Source: Stomoxys calcitrans
Taxonomy: Eukaryota; Arthropoda; Insecta; Diptera; Muscidae
Direction: 5' to 3'
Assembly: GCF_963082655.1 (NCBI RefSeq)
Contig: NC_081552.1
Coordinates: forward strand, 93,843,582 to 93,907,581
Length of the DNA stretch: 64,000 nucleotides
Shown in pieces: positions 23,425-34,786 of this stretch. Numbering within the stretch: position 1 is the first letter of the stretch; every line of letters starts with the position of its first letter. The position numbers were made by a program, and so were the translations under genes. The notes beneath the pieces are model-generated. The model had not been told where the DNA came from. It made no database searches and saw nothing but the letters and a program-made list of their open reading frames with translations.

Positions 23425-23475
23425 AAACTTCTAACATATTAATAAGTGCTGTCCGATTAAATCCCAATGATACAA
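23425..23475 (-). repeat. tRNA-derived SINE, 3' fragment
   Basis: GCAAACTTCTAACATATTAA followed by TAAGTGCTGTCCGATT is the reverse complement of the SINE 3' segment. It is only about 50 bases long. Confidence 0.6.
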
Positions 23476-23612
23476 CGATCGGTATAATATGGGGCTAAAA
23501 TAAAATGAATTTGGGAGTAAAGTACGATTTTGATAAAACATTTAATCACAAATGTCAAGGGGGCCGCCCCACACCCAAAAGTAGCTCCAAAACCTCCACA
23601 AACGAGCGTATA
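23476..23612 (-). repeat. Family C, single unit
   Basis: CGATCGGTATAATATGGGGC, GAATTTGGGAGTAAAGTACG and GGGGGCCGCCCCACACCC are reverse-strand family C words. One unit remains, next to a SINE fragment. Confidence 0.6.
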
Positions 23613-23861
23613 CACTCAGTCAAATATATTTACGCACACTTCAACAAAATGCTTATAATGTACAATTAATTAATATGAATTAAATTTACATAACATGTGA
23701 ACGAATGTAGCAATAAAAGACTAAATCTCCTTACTGTACAGCAGTTTGTGTACCACATCAACATCTTTTACTTTGAGAAGCAACACAAAAAATTTTTTTG
23801 AGCTTGGTACACAACATTTAGAGTTGTCCACATCGTTTTTTAGAAAATGTTGGGTTTAGAT

Positions 23862-24560
23862 TAGGTTAGGTAAGGTTGAAAAGACGGTGCAGATATAAAT
23901 CTGTCCCATGCCACTATAGACGTACACCTTAGCCAGTAATCGGCTTTTTGTGCGCGCTAAAAAGTAACCTCGGAAAGAAAATTTTAAGTTTGGAATTCCA
24001 TGCTACTTACAAAATCCTTAATTGTTTACCATACCACTCCCCTAAGTTGGTTCATGTATCGTGTCCCCACCTATGTACCGGCGTTTGTTAGCCGCGAAAA
24101 CCGGACAATGACATAGGAAATGCTCCAACGTCTCATCATCTTCCCCGCATGCCCTACAGTGAGCTCGTAGTCCTATGTGTCCCGTTATGACACCAAATGA
24201 TATACTGACCTCCTTCTTACTTCCTTTCAGTAATAGCCTCGTCCTCTCACGTCCTCTACCCCAAAGGATTTTTTCGCCGTCCTACCGACTTAAATTGGAC
24301 TGCGTCGACCCGAAATATTTCGGGTTAACCATGTTTATCGACGGCAGTTATCTGGCCTTCACTTCCAAATCGTCTGCCCTTTCATTTCCCCTTACTCCGT
24401 TATGATCAGGCACCAAAACGATGCGGATTTTGCCATCCTCAGAGAAGGCGTTAATCTTCTTCTTACACTCCAAGACTGTTCGTGACCTTAACGTCCTAGT
24501 TGTTATTGCACTTATGGCCATTTTACTGTCCGTAAAGATGTTCACACTCGACTTCCTCGC
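23862..24560 (-). pseudogene. I/LOA-like LINE 3' end: RNase H and tail (same family as 2030-3394)
   Basis: The minus strand from 24545 reads MNIFTDSKMAISAITTRTLR (catalytic Asp of TDSK), then KIRIVLVPDHNGVRGNERAD, the last RNase H block with VPGH changed to VPDH, and DDLEVKAR. The cysteine tail near 24150-24100 reads RACGEDDETLEHFL in shifted frames. It ends ATCTGCACCGTCTTTTCAAC then CTTACCTAACCTAATC, matching the 3' end at 3340-3394. It is frameshifted and 5' truncated. Confidence 0.8.
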
Positions 24561-24819
24561 GTTAGTGATGTAAATATTGGGTTTAGCGAAAAATCAAAAT
24601 AGAACATTTCTGAGTCGGTTGGTCCAATAAAATGTGAAAAAACTAATGAGACTTTGAAAGAAAATATATATTATTTCACATTTAAAGCAAACATTACTTG
24701 GTGGTTTGGTGGTGCTCTGACTTTGATAAACTATTGTAGTATTTGTAGTGAGAAAATAGATAAACACGGTTATCTAAACCGAATCTGACTTATTCAGTAA
24801 TAATTTGGAACCAAGTGGG

Positions 24820-25157
24820 GGAAAAACGTGTTATTATTCAAGAAAATTTTATTTTCAACTAACCGTTGACCTAAAAAATAGGCTAATAGAGTACGAGAAT
24901 GACAATGAAGTGATTGTTAAGAGCTTTTACACCCGTAAAAGGCATGAATCCAAAAGACCAAATCGGAAAATTACTCCAAAAAAGTATCCAAAAACAGAAG
25001 AATTCATCTAAAGAAGGCTTAAAATCTACTTTATGAGAAGAGTGAACCTATACAGGAGAAATCGACACCCAAATTCTGGTTAAAAGCGTGAATCGACGAT
25101 TGGGAGCAATTGCTGCATCTAAAGGAGGGCTCACGAAGTACAAAAGTCATGTATAAC
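24820..25157 (+). pseudogene. Tc1-like transposase scraps (N-terminal linker and C-terminus)
   Basis: The plus strand reads TRKRHESKRPNRKITPKKYP around 24940-25000, similar to the basic linker after the helix-turn-helix in Tc1-like proteins. From 25079 VKSVNRRLGAIAASKGGLTK then YKSHV and a stop match the usual Tc1 C-terminus (SM..R..AVI..KGG.T.Y). The DDE core between them is deleted. Confidence 0.5.
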
Positions 25158-25622
25158 TTTTTTAGTTTTCAAACAAGAAGTTTGAGCGTTTTTTAATGTA
25201 AGTAAACTTTTTTGATATGAAATTCCGAACATTTTTTAGGTTTTCGCTATATTTGTACCTTCTGACGAATTTAACGCCGTGTAATCCGGTTATACATATA
25301 ATGATCTATATTCCATTGAAATGCAGATTTCAGTACAACAAACGTTCTTCGTTATTGAACATAAAATGTTAAAAAGAGAATAGGCTTCAATTTAATGTAT
25401 GACACGGGCAAATAGCTTTAGCCGTTTCAGAGATATGGTTGGCGACCCAAAAAATCAAGATTTTCAAAATTGAGGCCCTAATATCTTCCAATTTCGCTCA
25501 AATTTTGGGAATCTTAAAATCTAACAAAATAAAACTTTTTATTTTGTCAAAAATGTCAAAACCAAACTAATGTAGACACATATCTATAAAAACAAAATAT
25601 AGAATACTTTTGCTTAGGCGAG
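25158..25622. other. Unassigned AT-rich stretch
   Basis: The word TAGCTTTAGCCGTTTCAGAG near 25410 resembles a LINE-tail or family C tail (TCGGTTYAGCCGTTTCTGAG), but nothing else supports it. Confidence 0.35.
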
Positions 25623-25624
25623 CG

Positions 25625-26222
25625 TTTCCAGAATGTCTGCATCGGTGAAATAATTCTGGCGTTCCTCAGGGATCTGTTCTCGGCCCTATGTTTTTGCTGA
25701 CGATATGTTTTTATTATTTAATGCCAAATGGTCACAGCATTGCATTAACAACCGTCTTGATAATATTATTGGTTCAATGGCGGTGAATAGTCTTCTTATA
25801 ACCCCTTCTAAGACTAAAGATATTTACTTCAGACCGTGCCGTCGTGATGTCGTATATCCCAGGCTATAATGAAATTGAGTTTGTTGAATCTCTTAAATGT
25901 TTTGGTGTTACGATTTTAATCTTAATCATCTGGATTTGGAATACATGAACAGAAGGTACACCTCTACTTTTAGGCTGCCCTTTTCGTGACCATCTTAATA
26001 TACGTATATTATTCTTTTTTATAAAACAAAATTTAATGTGGACAACCAACAATCTAAGTGAAAATTTGTTCATTCCTAAATTCTTTCCGAAATGTTTAAA
26101 TTGATATTCCCTTAATTTTTTATTCCAGTTACGAACATTTGTTTCTGGTAAGAGTCGTTCGAATTTGGAATAGCTTACCAAACACACTTAAACATTTTTC
26201 TCAAACGTTTACTTCATTTTAA
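25625..26222 (+). pseudogene. CR1/Jockey-like LINE relic: RT core with deletion, and C-terminus
   Basis: From about 25658 the strand reads SGVPQGSVLGPM, then after a short deletion FADDMFLLFNAKWSQ with the two catalytic Asps. INNRLDNIIGSMAVNSLL and PSKTKDIYF, and EFVESLKCFGVTI follow. The C-terminal domain is decayed, but its last stretch reads VRVVRIWNSLPNTLKHFSQT and then FTSF and stop (26148-26222), the typical end of this clade. It is frameshifted and 5' truncated. Confidence 0.75.
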
Positions 26223-26297
26223 TGATTCGTTGTTATAATATATTTTGGGGTGTATTGTTATTGCTATAGCGACTTTATTTTCATATCATGACTTTCA

Positions 26298-26535
26298 TCA
26301 TATCAATGAAAGCAGTCCGATTAAAGTTTAAGCTCAATGATAAGGGGCCTCCTTTTTTATGCCGAGTCCGAACAGCGTGCCGCATAGCGACACCACTTGG
26401 TTGAGAAGTTTTAAAGTGTATACCTCATAAATGTAGCCAGCATTAGTAAAGGAATAACCACCGCTGTAAATTTTGCTGATGGTCATGCCGGAATTTGAAC
26501 CCAGGCATCATAGGCGGACATGCTAACCTCTTATA
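26298..26535 (-). repeat. tRNA-derived SINE, nearly complete
   Basis: On the minus strand AGAGGTTAGCATGTCCGCCT and GGGTTCAAATTCCGG (mutated B box) form the head. GTGTCGCTATGCGGCACGCT and TATCATTGAGCTTAAACTTT follow, then the 3' end. Confidence 0.75.
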
Positions 26536-26961
26536 TATTTTTATATATATTGAAAAAAATTTAACCAATTGTACGAACAGCCATCAACATTCTTCTCAAA
26601 TGAAATGCTCAAATTCTTTCGAACTTCATTAAATTTGCGTTATTTCTTCCATAGGGGAGTGAGTCGAGCTAAGTACCATGATAAAGAATATCACCAGAAA
26701 TGGAAGGATTTAATTGATTACTGAAAATAAATTACCAGACAGCAGATTTGATCACAGACAATACGCCTTTAGCACACGTTTTTAGCATGGCTAGTGCTAT
26801 CATCAGTACCGTAGTGTTGCTCTCTAACCTCTCATATGTCGGGCCAACAGTTCATAGCTTGATAATTTGCAGCGTCAAACTCAAATACGAATGGAAATTG
26901 CATATTGGATTTTTTACATTGGTTTATGTGGTTTAGTGTTTCTCAAACATCTCATTATGGA
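26536..26961. other. Unassigned stretch
   Basis: A 62-codon frame at 26748-26936 (MITDNTPLAHVFSMASAIIS) contains hydrophobic runs but no family signature. Nothing else is seen. Confidence 0.35.
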
Positions 26962-27165
26962 ACATATCAGAGAGAACCTTACTTCTCACAATGTCAATTG
27001 AATGCTGCCAGTGTCAAATTTAGGTTCAATGATAAGGGGACGTTTTATGTTGCGTCGAAACGGCGGGTCACTGTATAGTGGCACCTCTTTGTTGAGAAAT
27101 TTTACATGGCTGAAATACTCACAAATGTTGCCAGCGTTTGATGGAAAACAATTTTTTTCTGATGT
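26962..27165 (-). repeat. tRNA-derived SINE, 3' two-thirds, decayed
   Basis: TTACTTCTCACAATGTCAAT, GGTTCAATGATAAGGGGACG, AGTGGCACCTCTTTGTTGAG and CACAAATGTTGCCAGCGTTT are reverse-strand SINE words. The tRNA-like head is missing. Confidence 0.7.
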
Positions 27166-27655
27166 AAAGGATTTTGGGTAAAAATTTTACAACTATTGCT
27201 CAAAATTCCCGTATTTTGCATAATATTTTCTAAATTCAAGTCCTAAATTTTGCTAATTCAGAAAATGTTAGAATCAGATATCTGATGTTTATTTACACAT
27301 CTGGTAGAATTAAATTAAAGGTACTTAGCATATTGTGCCTTGTTATAATTCCATTGGTGGTTCGAAGATGTATCGAAATTGCTGTTAAATTCCATTTGTC
27401 GAACCATGTTTCTTTACTTCATAATAGAAGTTCGTAATATATATATGAGAAAGGCGGGAAAATATCCTTAGTCGAGTCCTGGGAAAGACTTGCTCTTTAT
27501 CTCGAAAGCAAATCAGCCCATTCGTTTCCCGTCACATCCTCATGACCAGGAAACTAACATAGGGTCACCTTGTTTTTTCTATGCGGTCCCATATAGACGT
27601 GACAGCAACCTGCTGCCCATAATTATTCTGGGGTTCGTTCTTTACTTAAATTGTC
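27166..27655. other. Unassigned stretch
   Basis: AT-rich, with a plus-strand frame from 27490 that leads into the LINE relic. The first half shows no recognisable feature. Confidence 0.35.
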
Positions 27656-28200
27656 TTCCATTAGTTATTCAGTCTTCAAAGATGTTGATGTTTGCAGATG
27701 ATGTGAAACTGTTTTGTAATTTGTGGTGGACTGGAGCAATGCTAATGGCAGAAGTGCAAGAAGTTTTTTCTTTTCAGGGGGAGACCCTTGCCACGAGACT
27801 ATTACATAGGTCCTTATAAATTGGATAACGTGAATTTATTTGTTGGTGTGGATGTTATTTTGGACAGCAGATTACGTTTTAATTTGCACATTGATTCGTG
27901 CATAAACAAGACAAAGTCTTTGTTGGGTTTTGAGTACAGTGTGGGTTTTGAGTTTAGTGTGTAAAAATTTGATCCGGCCTACATTAGAATACGGTTGTGT
28001 AATTTGGAATGCATTCTACAAATGCTATTCAGATAGGATTGAATCAGTCCAGGAACAAAAACTTATTCAATTACCAAAGCTCGAAAGAAGACGATTGATG
28101 CTTAGAACCTTATTTATTAAAAAATTTTTGCGATTGATCAGATTGATTCCCAATTCTTAAATTTCAACGTTTAACTTCCTTTAGTTCAAACTTAATTAGA
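27656..28200 (+). pseudogene. Jockey/CR1-like LINE relic: FADD region to C-terminal domain
   Basis: From 27679 it reads KMLMFADDVKLFCNLW (catalytic Asp pair). In other frames DVNLFVGVDVILDSRLRFNL and HIDSCINKTKSLLGF follow (27825-27930), then NLIRPTLEYGCVIWNAFYKC (27966-28027) and IESVQEQKLIQLPKLERRRL. These are the palm end, thumb and connection of a LINE reverse transcriptase. There is no endonuclease and several frameshifts. Confidence 0.75.
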
Positions 28201-28439
28201 ATTAAACATATACACAACAATCCGACCGATCCATCGATCCTTTACATTTAATAAAAAATTCTATCCTTCGCCTGTAGTTTGAAGTAGTAGTTGCCAGAGA
28301 TGAACTGTATTCCTTTCATTTTATTGATGTGTAATATCTACGTGGCTTCAGACTGATTGAGTATTTTGATCTAACTTAAATGTTTACTGACTGTGAACTT
28401 TCTGTAGCTAGTATTACGCCAACCCTCCATTAACCCACC

Positions 28440-28512
28440 ATAGTTCGGACTATGGGGTGTACGCATCCCTACGTAATTTACGTGGGCCCCTCACCCGACA
28501 GGGGCGGGTGCG
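28440..28512. repeat. Three adjacent short hairpins
   Basis: CCATAGT-TCGG-ACTATGG is a perfect 7-bp stem, ACGTAATTTACGT is an almost loopless inverted repeat, and CCCCTCACCCGACAGGGG is a 4-bp stem. All lie within 75 bases just before the SINE 3' end. Confidence 0.55.
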
Positions 28513-28950
28513 AGTAACATGCAAAATACCAATTTACCCATGAACATCCCAGTAAACTTGTCATACAGGGTGGCTGATGAAAGCCGCTACCAAAAAAAAA
28601 TGTAATAACTTTTTTTCTATTTAATAATAATAATTTAATAATTAATTTAATTAATTAATTAATTAATTTAATTAATAATAATTTAATAATTAATTTAATA
28701 ATTTAATTTAACATGAATAAAAGAAAAATGTATTCCATACACCGAAAAAAAAATGTAGCAATATTCATCATTGTAGCAATATTCATCAGCCACCCTGTAT
28801 ATCAATGAGTGCTGTCCGTTACAAGTTCAAGCTAAATGATAATGGGTCTCCTTTTTATAGCCGAATCCGAAAGGCGTGCCGCAGTGCTACAACTCATTCG
28901 GCAGAAGTTTTTACATGGCGAAGTCCCTAACAATTGTCGCCAGCATTATT
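28500..28950 (-). repeat. tRNA-derived SINE 3' half, split by a MITE
   Basis: On the left, GCAAAATACCAATTTACCCA then TGAACATCCCAGTAAACTTG is the reverse complement of the SINE tail. After the MITE it resumes TATCAATGAGTGCTGTCCG, then GCCGAATCCGAAAGGCGTGC and CAATTGTCGCCAGCATTA. Joining 28563 to 28800 restores the expected tail order. Confidence 0.75.
28566..28797. mobile_element. MITE with 15-bp perfect TIRs and TA duplication
   Basis: CAGGGTGGCTGATGA (28566-28580) and TCATCAGCCACCCTG (28783-28797) are exact inverted repeats, flanked by TA on both sides (28564-28565 and 28798-28799). The 232-bp body is almost pure A/T with TTAATTAATTAA runs. The TA target and the CAGGGTG terminus fit a Tc1/mariner-type MITE. 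It has no coding capacity. Confidence 0.85.
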
Positions 28951-29302
28951 GATTTATTTATTTATTTGTTTAATGTCTACACAACAAGATAATGATCCTA
29001 TGGATAGAGTGTAGATTTTTAATTACAAGCCGTTTATAAAATGAAAGTAAACACGAACAGAATGAATTTAAAAGTTTTAAAAATTTTGAAACAAAATATA
29101 AAGAAACATGATATAAGTTCACTACACAAAAAAAATTGGATTCAATCACGAAATTAATTGATCCAATGAAATTTTTATTTGAAGCTGCTTCAAATACGAA
29201 AATAATAATATCAATCACATTTTTTGAAAAAGGTGATTGAAAAAATTTCATTAAAACGAGTTATTTAAATAAATTTTTCGAATAGAAAAACACCGCCTCC
29301 AA
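28951..29302. other. AT-rich stretch with MITE-like inverted AATTGATC/GATTGAAA words
   Basis: GATTCAATCACGAAATTAAT and GGTGATTGAAAAAATTTCAT around 29141-29250 resemble the AATTGATT-rich repeat at 36574-36740. Ends are not clear. Confidence 0.35.
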
Positions 29303-29535
29303 AATTTCAGACAAATCGAGTAATAATTGCGCCCTCCAGAGGCTCGAAAAGTCAAACTGGGAGATCGGTATAAATTCAGCTGTATCAGGTTATATACCGA
29401 TTTAGACCATACAGTTGTTGGAAGTCATAAAACACTACATGCAAAATTTCGGCCAAATCGGTTAAGAATTGCGCCCTGCAGAAGCTCAAGAAGCCCATTT
29501 ACAACCGACCTAGATCCGTCTTAGATGCATATTTC
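29303..29535 (-). repeat. DINE-like type A fragment
   Basis: Two decayed units with TAATAATTGCGCCCTCCAGA, GGTTATATACCGATTTAGAC, ACACTACATGCAAAATTTCG and AGAATTGCGCCCTGCAG. No termini are present. Confidence 0.7.
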
Positions 29536-29537
29536 GA

Positions 29538-29542
<5 letters not shown>

Positions 29543-29598
<56 letters not shown>
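29543..29598. repeat. TA dinucleotide microsatellite
   Basis: A pure TA tract of about 55 bases at the edge of a DINE-like fragment. Confidence 0.95.
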
Positions 29599-29599
<1 letters not shown>

Positions 29600-29734
29600 C
29601 AAAAAAGATTGAAATTACCGAAATATCCAAACAGTTTTTAATTGGATTAATTAAAAATTTTATTGAAAAGATGCAAATGCTATATATATTAAATATGCAA
29701 ATATTATATTGCGATGGTCAGTAAAAAATAGACC

Positions 29735-30672
29735 CCCCGAAAATTAGTCCCGAAAGTGGGTATGAATTCTTGCTCTGCCCCTCAATACCTTTCATTTAAG
29801 ACCCACATTGACATGGTCGGTAAATATGCCCGATTTAGGGGTGTTTTGCGGTTTTGGGTTGGTCCCCCAATATATATTGCCATTGCCCTCAAAATTCGAT
29901 ATCAAATTCGTTTTCTAATCTCAAATACCATTCACTTAAACCCTGCATTGAAAAAGCCAGCAAATATGTTCAGTTTAGGGTATGGGCCCTAAAAACTATG
30001 AATATCGAGCTCCACTGTCTTGAACACCCAAATTGTCTTGACGAGCAAATACGTCCCATTTTGGGGGTTGTTATGGTGGTGGGACGTCCCCTAGACAGCT
30101 GGTCCCGAATGTTGATATCAGATTTATGGTCTACTCCCAAATACCTTTCATTTGAGCCCCATTTTTCCATTGTCGGTACAGTGACTTGACTTTGAAAATA
30201 TATATCAGATTCGTGTTCTACTCTACTGCCATGGTCAGTAAATAAGTGCTGTTTGGGGGGTGTTTTGGGGAAGGTTGGACCCCTTGAAACTTAGTCCCAC
30301 ATTTGGATATTAGATTCGTATTTTACTCGCATATATCTTTCATTTGAGTCCCATATTGCCATGGTCGGTAAATATGTCCGATTTAGAAGTGTTTTGGGGG
30401 TTGGGGTGGTCCCCCAAACACTTAATTCGACAAAAGGATATCAGATACGTTTTCTTATCTTAAATACCTGTCATTTGAGTCCCACATTGTCGTAATTAGT
30501 TTATATACCCATATTTGGTAAGTTTTGGAGGTGAGGCGGCTCCCCTAGGTACCCCATCCGAAATTTGGATACCGAATTTTTGTATTTAGGTAACTATAAG
30601 AGAGCACAAATTTGGCTTAAATCGCACCACCCATCTCCGAGATCTGGCGTTTCTGAAAATTAGGGTAAGGTA
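29735..30672 (+). repeat. Family C array, with near-3' block
   Basis: Seven or so units with ATACCTTTCATTTGAGTCCC, CATGGTCGGTAAATATGTCC and GATATCAGATTCGTATTTTA. It then reaches the conserved near-3' block CACCCATCTCCGAGATCTGG, also found at 34580 and reversed at 46430. It breaks off before the terminal AAAC tail. Confidence 0.75.
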
Positions 30673-30849
30673 AGGTAATAAAACTGCTGCAGCACCAATT
30701 TGAGGTTGTTTGTTTGAGGATGTTTGTATCCATTACCAATCCTTAAAATGCAACGGAAAATATAGACCAACAGTATTTAATATATTTTTTGACAGTAACT
30801 AAAACCAAGAGAAACATATTTATATAGAATACTTCTTTCACTCTCTTAT

Positions 30850-32400
30850 TTTATCTGAGCCTTATATGGCCACGTCAGGAAATAAGTCCTGTTTGGGGGT
30901 GCTGGTACGGCCTTTCACATATTTCGGCCTTTTAGCTATTTGGATTATATTACATTTGGCTGGTGGCTTTGGAGGTGAGGCGGCCCCCTATATATTGCAC
31001 TCATCTCCGAGATCAGGCGTTTTTGGAAATAGGGTAAGGAGAGGATCCGCCCATTAAAGTTTGGATGTTAGATCTACTTCATTCTCTTGGATTTGGTGGT
31101 GGATTGGAGTTGCCAAAGTCTCCATTCCCGAAAATCACATTGGAGCTACATATTGCTATAGTCGGTATATATGTGTGGTTTAGGCGGAGTTAATGAGGTG
31201 AAGCGACCCTGAAACACTTTGCCACGAAACTGATAAGGATTTGAGCCCCTTTTTTCCTTAACCGCAAATATGTCCAGTTTGAGGGGTATGCACGGTGGGG
31301 CGGCCACCCACGTACTTACAAACAAACGACATATTTTGCCTATGATCATTCCACTATGGAAAAGGGGCAAACTTCTCACATATCAATGAGTGCAGTTGGA
31401 TTCAAGTTTTAAGCTCGATGGTAAGGGGCCTTTTATTTGAGCCCCATAATGTCAAGCATTTTGAAGGAGATTATCAAGATATTCAGAGCTAGGGGGTCTC
31501 GTTCAGATTCATACTAATTAATTTTTTTGTATTGGTTATCTACATTCGAAATCATATTTCAAAGCGATCACTTGGAATACTACATTCTTAAAGATCCGCA
31601 GGTCCTCCTGTGTTCATCCCAATCTGAGGGTAAAAAGCGTACTCTACTACCAAAGACCTTCTATTTCTGTCCTATTCTATCCTGATCGGTCTTCAAATAT
31701 TATTTCATATTATTCATATATTATTCTTAATTCCATTTTTGAGTAGGATAGGGGGAAGGGGATTGCCCTCTGACACGTCCTTTCATTTGAGTACAATATA
31801 TTCTCGGTCATCCTACATGACAGTTTGGCGCGATCTACTGTCCTGCGGAATGGTAGGACGTGACCCAGATATTTGAATGGGTTTTGTGATATGAGGAGGC
31901 GCCTCAGACACGAAGGAATAAATTGTTGTATCGGCATTTTACTATACTTTAAATAGCTTTCATTTGGTATCCATATTGTCCGAATCGGTAAATTTGTCCT
32001 ACTGGGGGGTCTTGAGGGGTGGAGAGGAACACAAAACAAAAAATGGAGAGGGACACAAAAAAATAATTTTTTGTCAGATTTGTATTCTACTTTTAAATAC
32101 CTTTCATTTGATAACCATAGTGCTCTAAGTGGTTAAAGTATAGTGTTGGGTGGTGATTTTGAGAGTGGGGGCCCCCGACACTTAGGGTAACATTTTAATG
32201 CCAAGTTCGTACTCTACTCTTAAATAACTTTCATTTGATACCCATATTACCCAAAGCGGTGAAAGTGTGAAATTTGTATACCAAATTCGAAAATTTCATG
32301 AAAATCGGTTTTGCCGTTTTTGTGTCTATACGGAACAGACAAACAAACTTACAAACAAATAAACAAACAAACAAACAAAGCGCAACAATTTAATTTTTAT
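30850..32400 (+). repeat. Family C array with 3' terminus
   Basis: Decayed units continue to 32290, where AAAATCGGTTTTGCCGTTTT, TGTCTATACGGAACAGACAA and an AAAC repeat lead to ATTTAATTTTTATATAATAG. A second CATCTCCGAGATCAGGCGTT block occurs at 31003, in mid-array, suggesting two fused copies. A SINE scrap interrupts at 31363. Confidence 0.7.
31363..31429 (-). repeat. tRNA-derived SINE, 3' fragment
   Basis: GGGGCAAACTTCTCACATAT then CAATGAGTGCAGTTGGATTC and CTCGATGGTAAGGGGCC match the reverse-strand SINE tail. The fragment is embedded in family C. Confidence 0.7.
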
Positions 32401-32587
32401 ATAATAGAAAAAGATAGTATAAGATATGTTATAATTAGATCGATGCTAAAAAGCAGTTGTGTCATTAACATGCATATTTTGATCATAAATAAGATTAGAA
32501 TTAGGTTTAGAAATTTAAATAGGTACACTCAACGAAAATTGTTATTCGAATAAGCAAAACTGCTTAAACAACATCATTTGTGAGCAG

Positions 32588-32705
32588 AAAATGGGAAAGC
32601 AGACATTACTGCTGTTTCAGCAGACATAGGACTGCTATTTAAGCAAACATTTTGGACTACCATTGACATATTATTGCTGAACTGACATACATTTTTTGCT
32701 TTTAT
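32588..32705. repeat. AGCAGACA/TGCTGTTT short repeat cluster
   Basis: GCAGACATTACTGCTGTTTC followed by AGCAGACATAGGACTGCT shows alternating inverted words. Similar words occur at 17430-17470 and 19755-19810 (CATTTTCAGCAGACAAAAAC). This is possibly a dispersed MITE, but ends are not defined. Confidence 0.4.
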
Positions 32706-32717
32706 TTTATGTTATTA

Positions 32718-34786
32718 CTAGCTGACCCGGGCCCGCTCCGCTGCGCCTTCTTTTACTTTATATGGAACAACAGTTTCCTTGGAATATTTATTTTCGACAA
32801 TTAAAGAGCTTTTAGTGAAATACCATGCTACGAAAGTAGTATATCACTTCACTAACAGTTTAACAATATAACTACCTTTATCTGAATCCCATATGATATG
32901 GGATATGAATTTAAGTTTGAATGTAAGGTGCACTCCATTCTTAAAATACTTCATTTCAGCCCGATATTCTCATGATATCTGATTTAGTGGTGTTTTCGGG
33001 GGAGAGGTGGTCCCCCAGATACTTGGCCCTGAAAAAATATCAGCATCGTGCTCTTCTCTCAAATACCATTTATATTGCCATTGGCTTAAGAGGAGTTTTC
33101 AGGATGAGGCGTTCTCCAAACACATGGCCCCAAAATAGGTTATCAAATTCGATTTCTTATCTCAAATACCTTTCATTTGAGCCAGATATTGGCATGGTCG
33201 AAAAATTTTTTTCCTTTGGGAGAGGGATGATGCCCTAATTACATGGTCCTATATTTGGATATCAAATTCGTATTCTACTTCCAAATACCTTCATTTGAGC
33301 CCCATATTGCGATGGTCACTAAAAAATTTCAGCTTGTGGGATATTTTGGGAAAGGGGTAGACCCCCAGACAATTGGTCCCGAAAATGAGTATCAATTGTT
33401 GCTTCACCACCCCAATACTCTTCATTTTAGCACCACATTGTCATGGTCAGTAAATATGGCCGATGTAGGGGTGTTTTTGGGAGTGGGGTGGTCCCCGAAA
33501 TTCTAAGCCCTGAAAATATATCAGCAACGTGCTCTATTCTCATATATCTATATATCATTTATTTGAACCCCATATTGCCATTGCCCTTAAAATTGGATAT
33601 CAAATTCGTTTTCTAAACTCATCTAAACTTCTTGTTGCAAATGTCAGCAAATATGTCTGGTTTGGGGTATTGGCCCTTAAAACGTTGAATATTTAGCTCC
33701 ACTCTCTTTAGGACCCAAATTGTCTTGGTGAGCAAATACGTTCTATTTTGGGATTGTTATGGTGGTGGGATGTCCTTTAATTTGAGCTCCATATTTCCAT
33801 AGTTGGCAAAAATGACCGGCTTGGGGGGTGTTTTGGGGGATGGGTGGACACTCAGTGAGTTGGGCTTGGAAATATATATCGGATTCGTGTTACACTTTAA
33901 AAACACTCTTATTTGAGCCTCATATTGGAATAGTCAGAAAATACTATTTGGGTAGTGTTGAGGGGGTGGGTTGGCCCCATACACACTTTTCCCAAATATT
34001 GATATCAAATTCGTGCTTTACTCCCAAAGACCTTTCATTTGAGCCCCATATTGCTATGGTCGTAAATTTGTCCCCTTGGGGGGATGTTTTTGGTGGGAGG
34101 CGGCCCCCCAAACACTTGGTCCCATATTTGGGTATCAGATTCGTGTTCTACATTAAAATACCTTTTATTTAAGCCCCATATTCCCATGGTCAGTAAATAA
34201 GTCCAGTTTGGGGGGTGTTTTGGGGAAGGGGTGGACCCCCAGAAACTTGGTCTCACATTTGGATATCAGATTCGTATTCTACTCGCAAATATCTTTCATT
34301 TGAGTCCCATATTGCCATGGTCGGTAAATATGTCCGATTTAAGGGTGTTTTGGGGCTTGGGGTGGTCCCCCTAATCCGACAATTGGATATAAGATAGGTT
34401 TTCTTATCCTAAATACCTTTCATTTGAGTCCCATATTGTCGTGATTGGCCTAAATGTATGATTGGTAGGTTTTAGGGTGGGGTGGCCCCCCTAGGTACCC
34501 CATCCGAAATTTGGATACCAAATTTTTATTTTCAGGGTACTATGTTAGAGCACAAAAAATTTCGCTTAAATCGCACCACCCATCTCCGAGATCTGGCGTT
34601 TCTGAAAATTAAGGTAAGGGGGAGGGTCCGCCCCCTCTTCAGATATCAAAAAATGTAGTACCCTATTTTCACCACGGGGTCATTATGTACCATCTGTGAA
34701 AATTTCAAGAAAATCGGTTAGGCCGTTTCTGAGTCTATAAGGAACACACAAACAAACAAACACAAATTGATTTTTATATATAAGAT
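32718..34786 (+). repeat. Family C element, complete, about 2.1 kb
   Basis: The head is CTAGCTGACCCGGGCCCGCT followed by CCGCTGCGCC. The body has about 13-15 units with variable G-rich tracts. The near-3' block CACCCATCTCCGAGATCTGG, the TCGGTTAGGCCGTTTCTGAG motif, the AAAC repeat and TTTTTATATATAAGAT close it. It is the inverted counterpart of 46237-48962. No coding potential. Confidence 0.85.

Noticed and set aside
23613..23860. Tc1-like terminal repeat (CACTCAGTCAAATATATTTACG)
   Set aside because: No matching inverted copy was found nearby and there is no transposase frame in the interval.
29756..34397. Chains of 60-114-codon frames in both strands with FEPHIAMV-type repeats
   Set aside because: They are family C unit translations, present in several frames and strands and broken at each irregular unit boundary.
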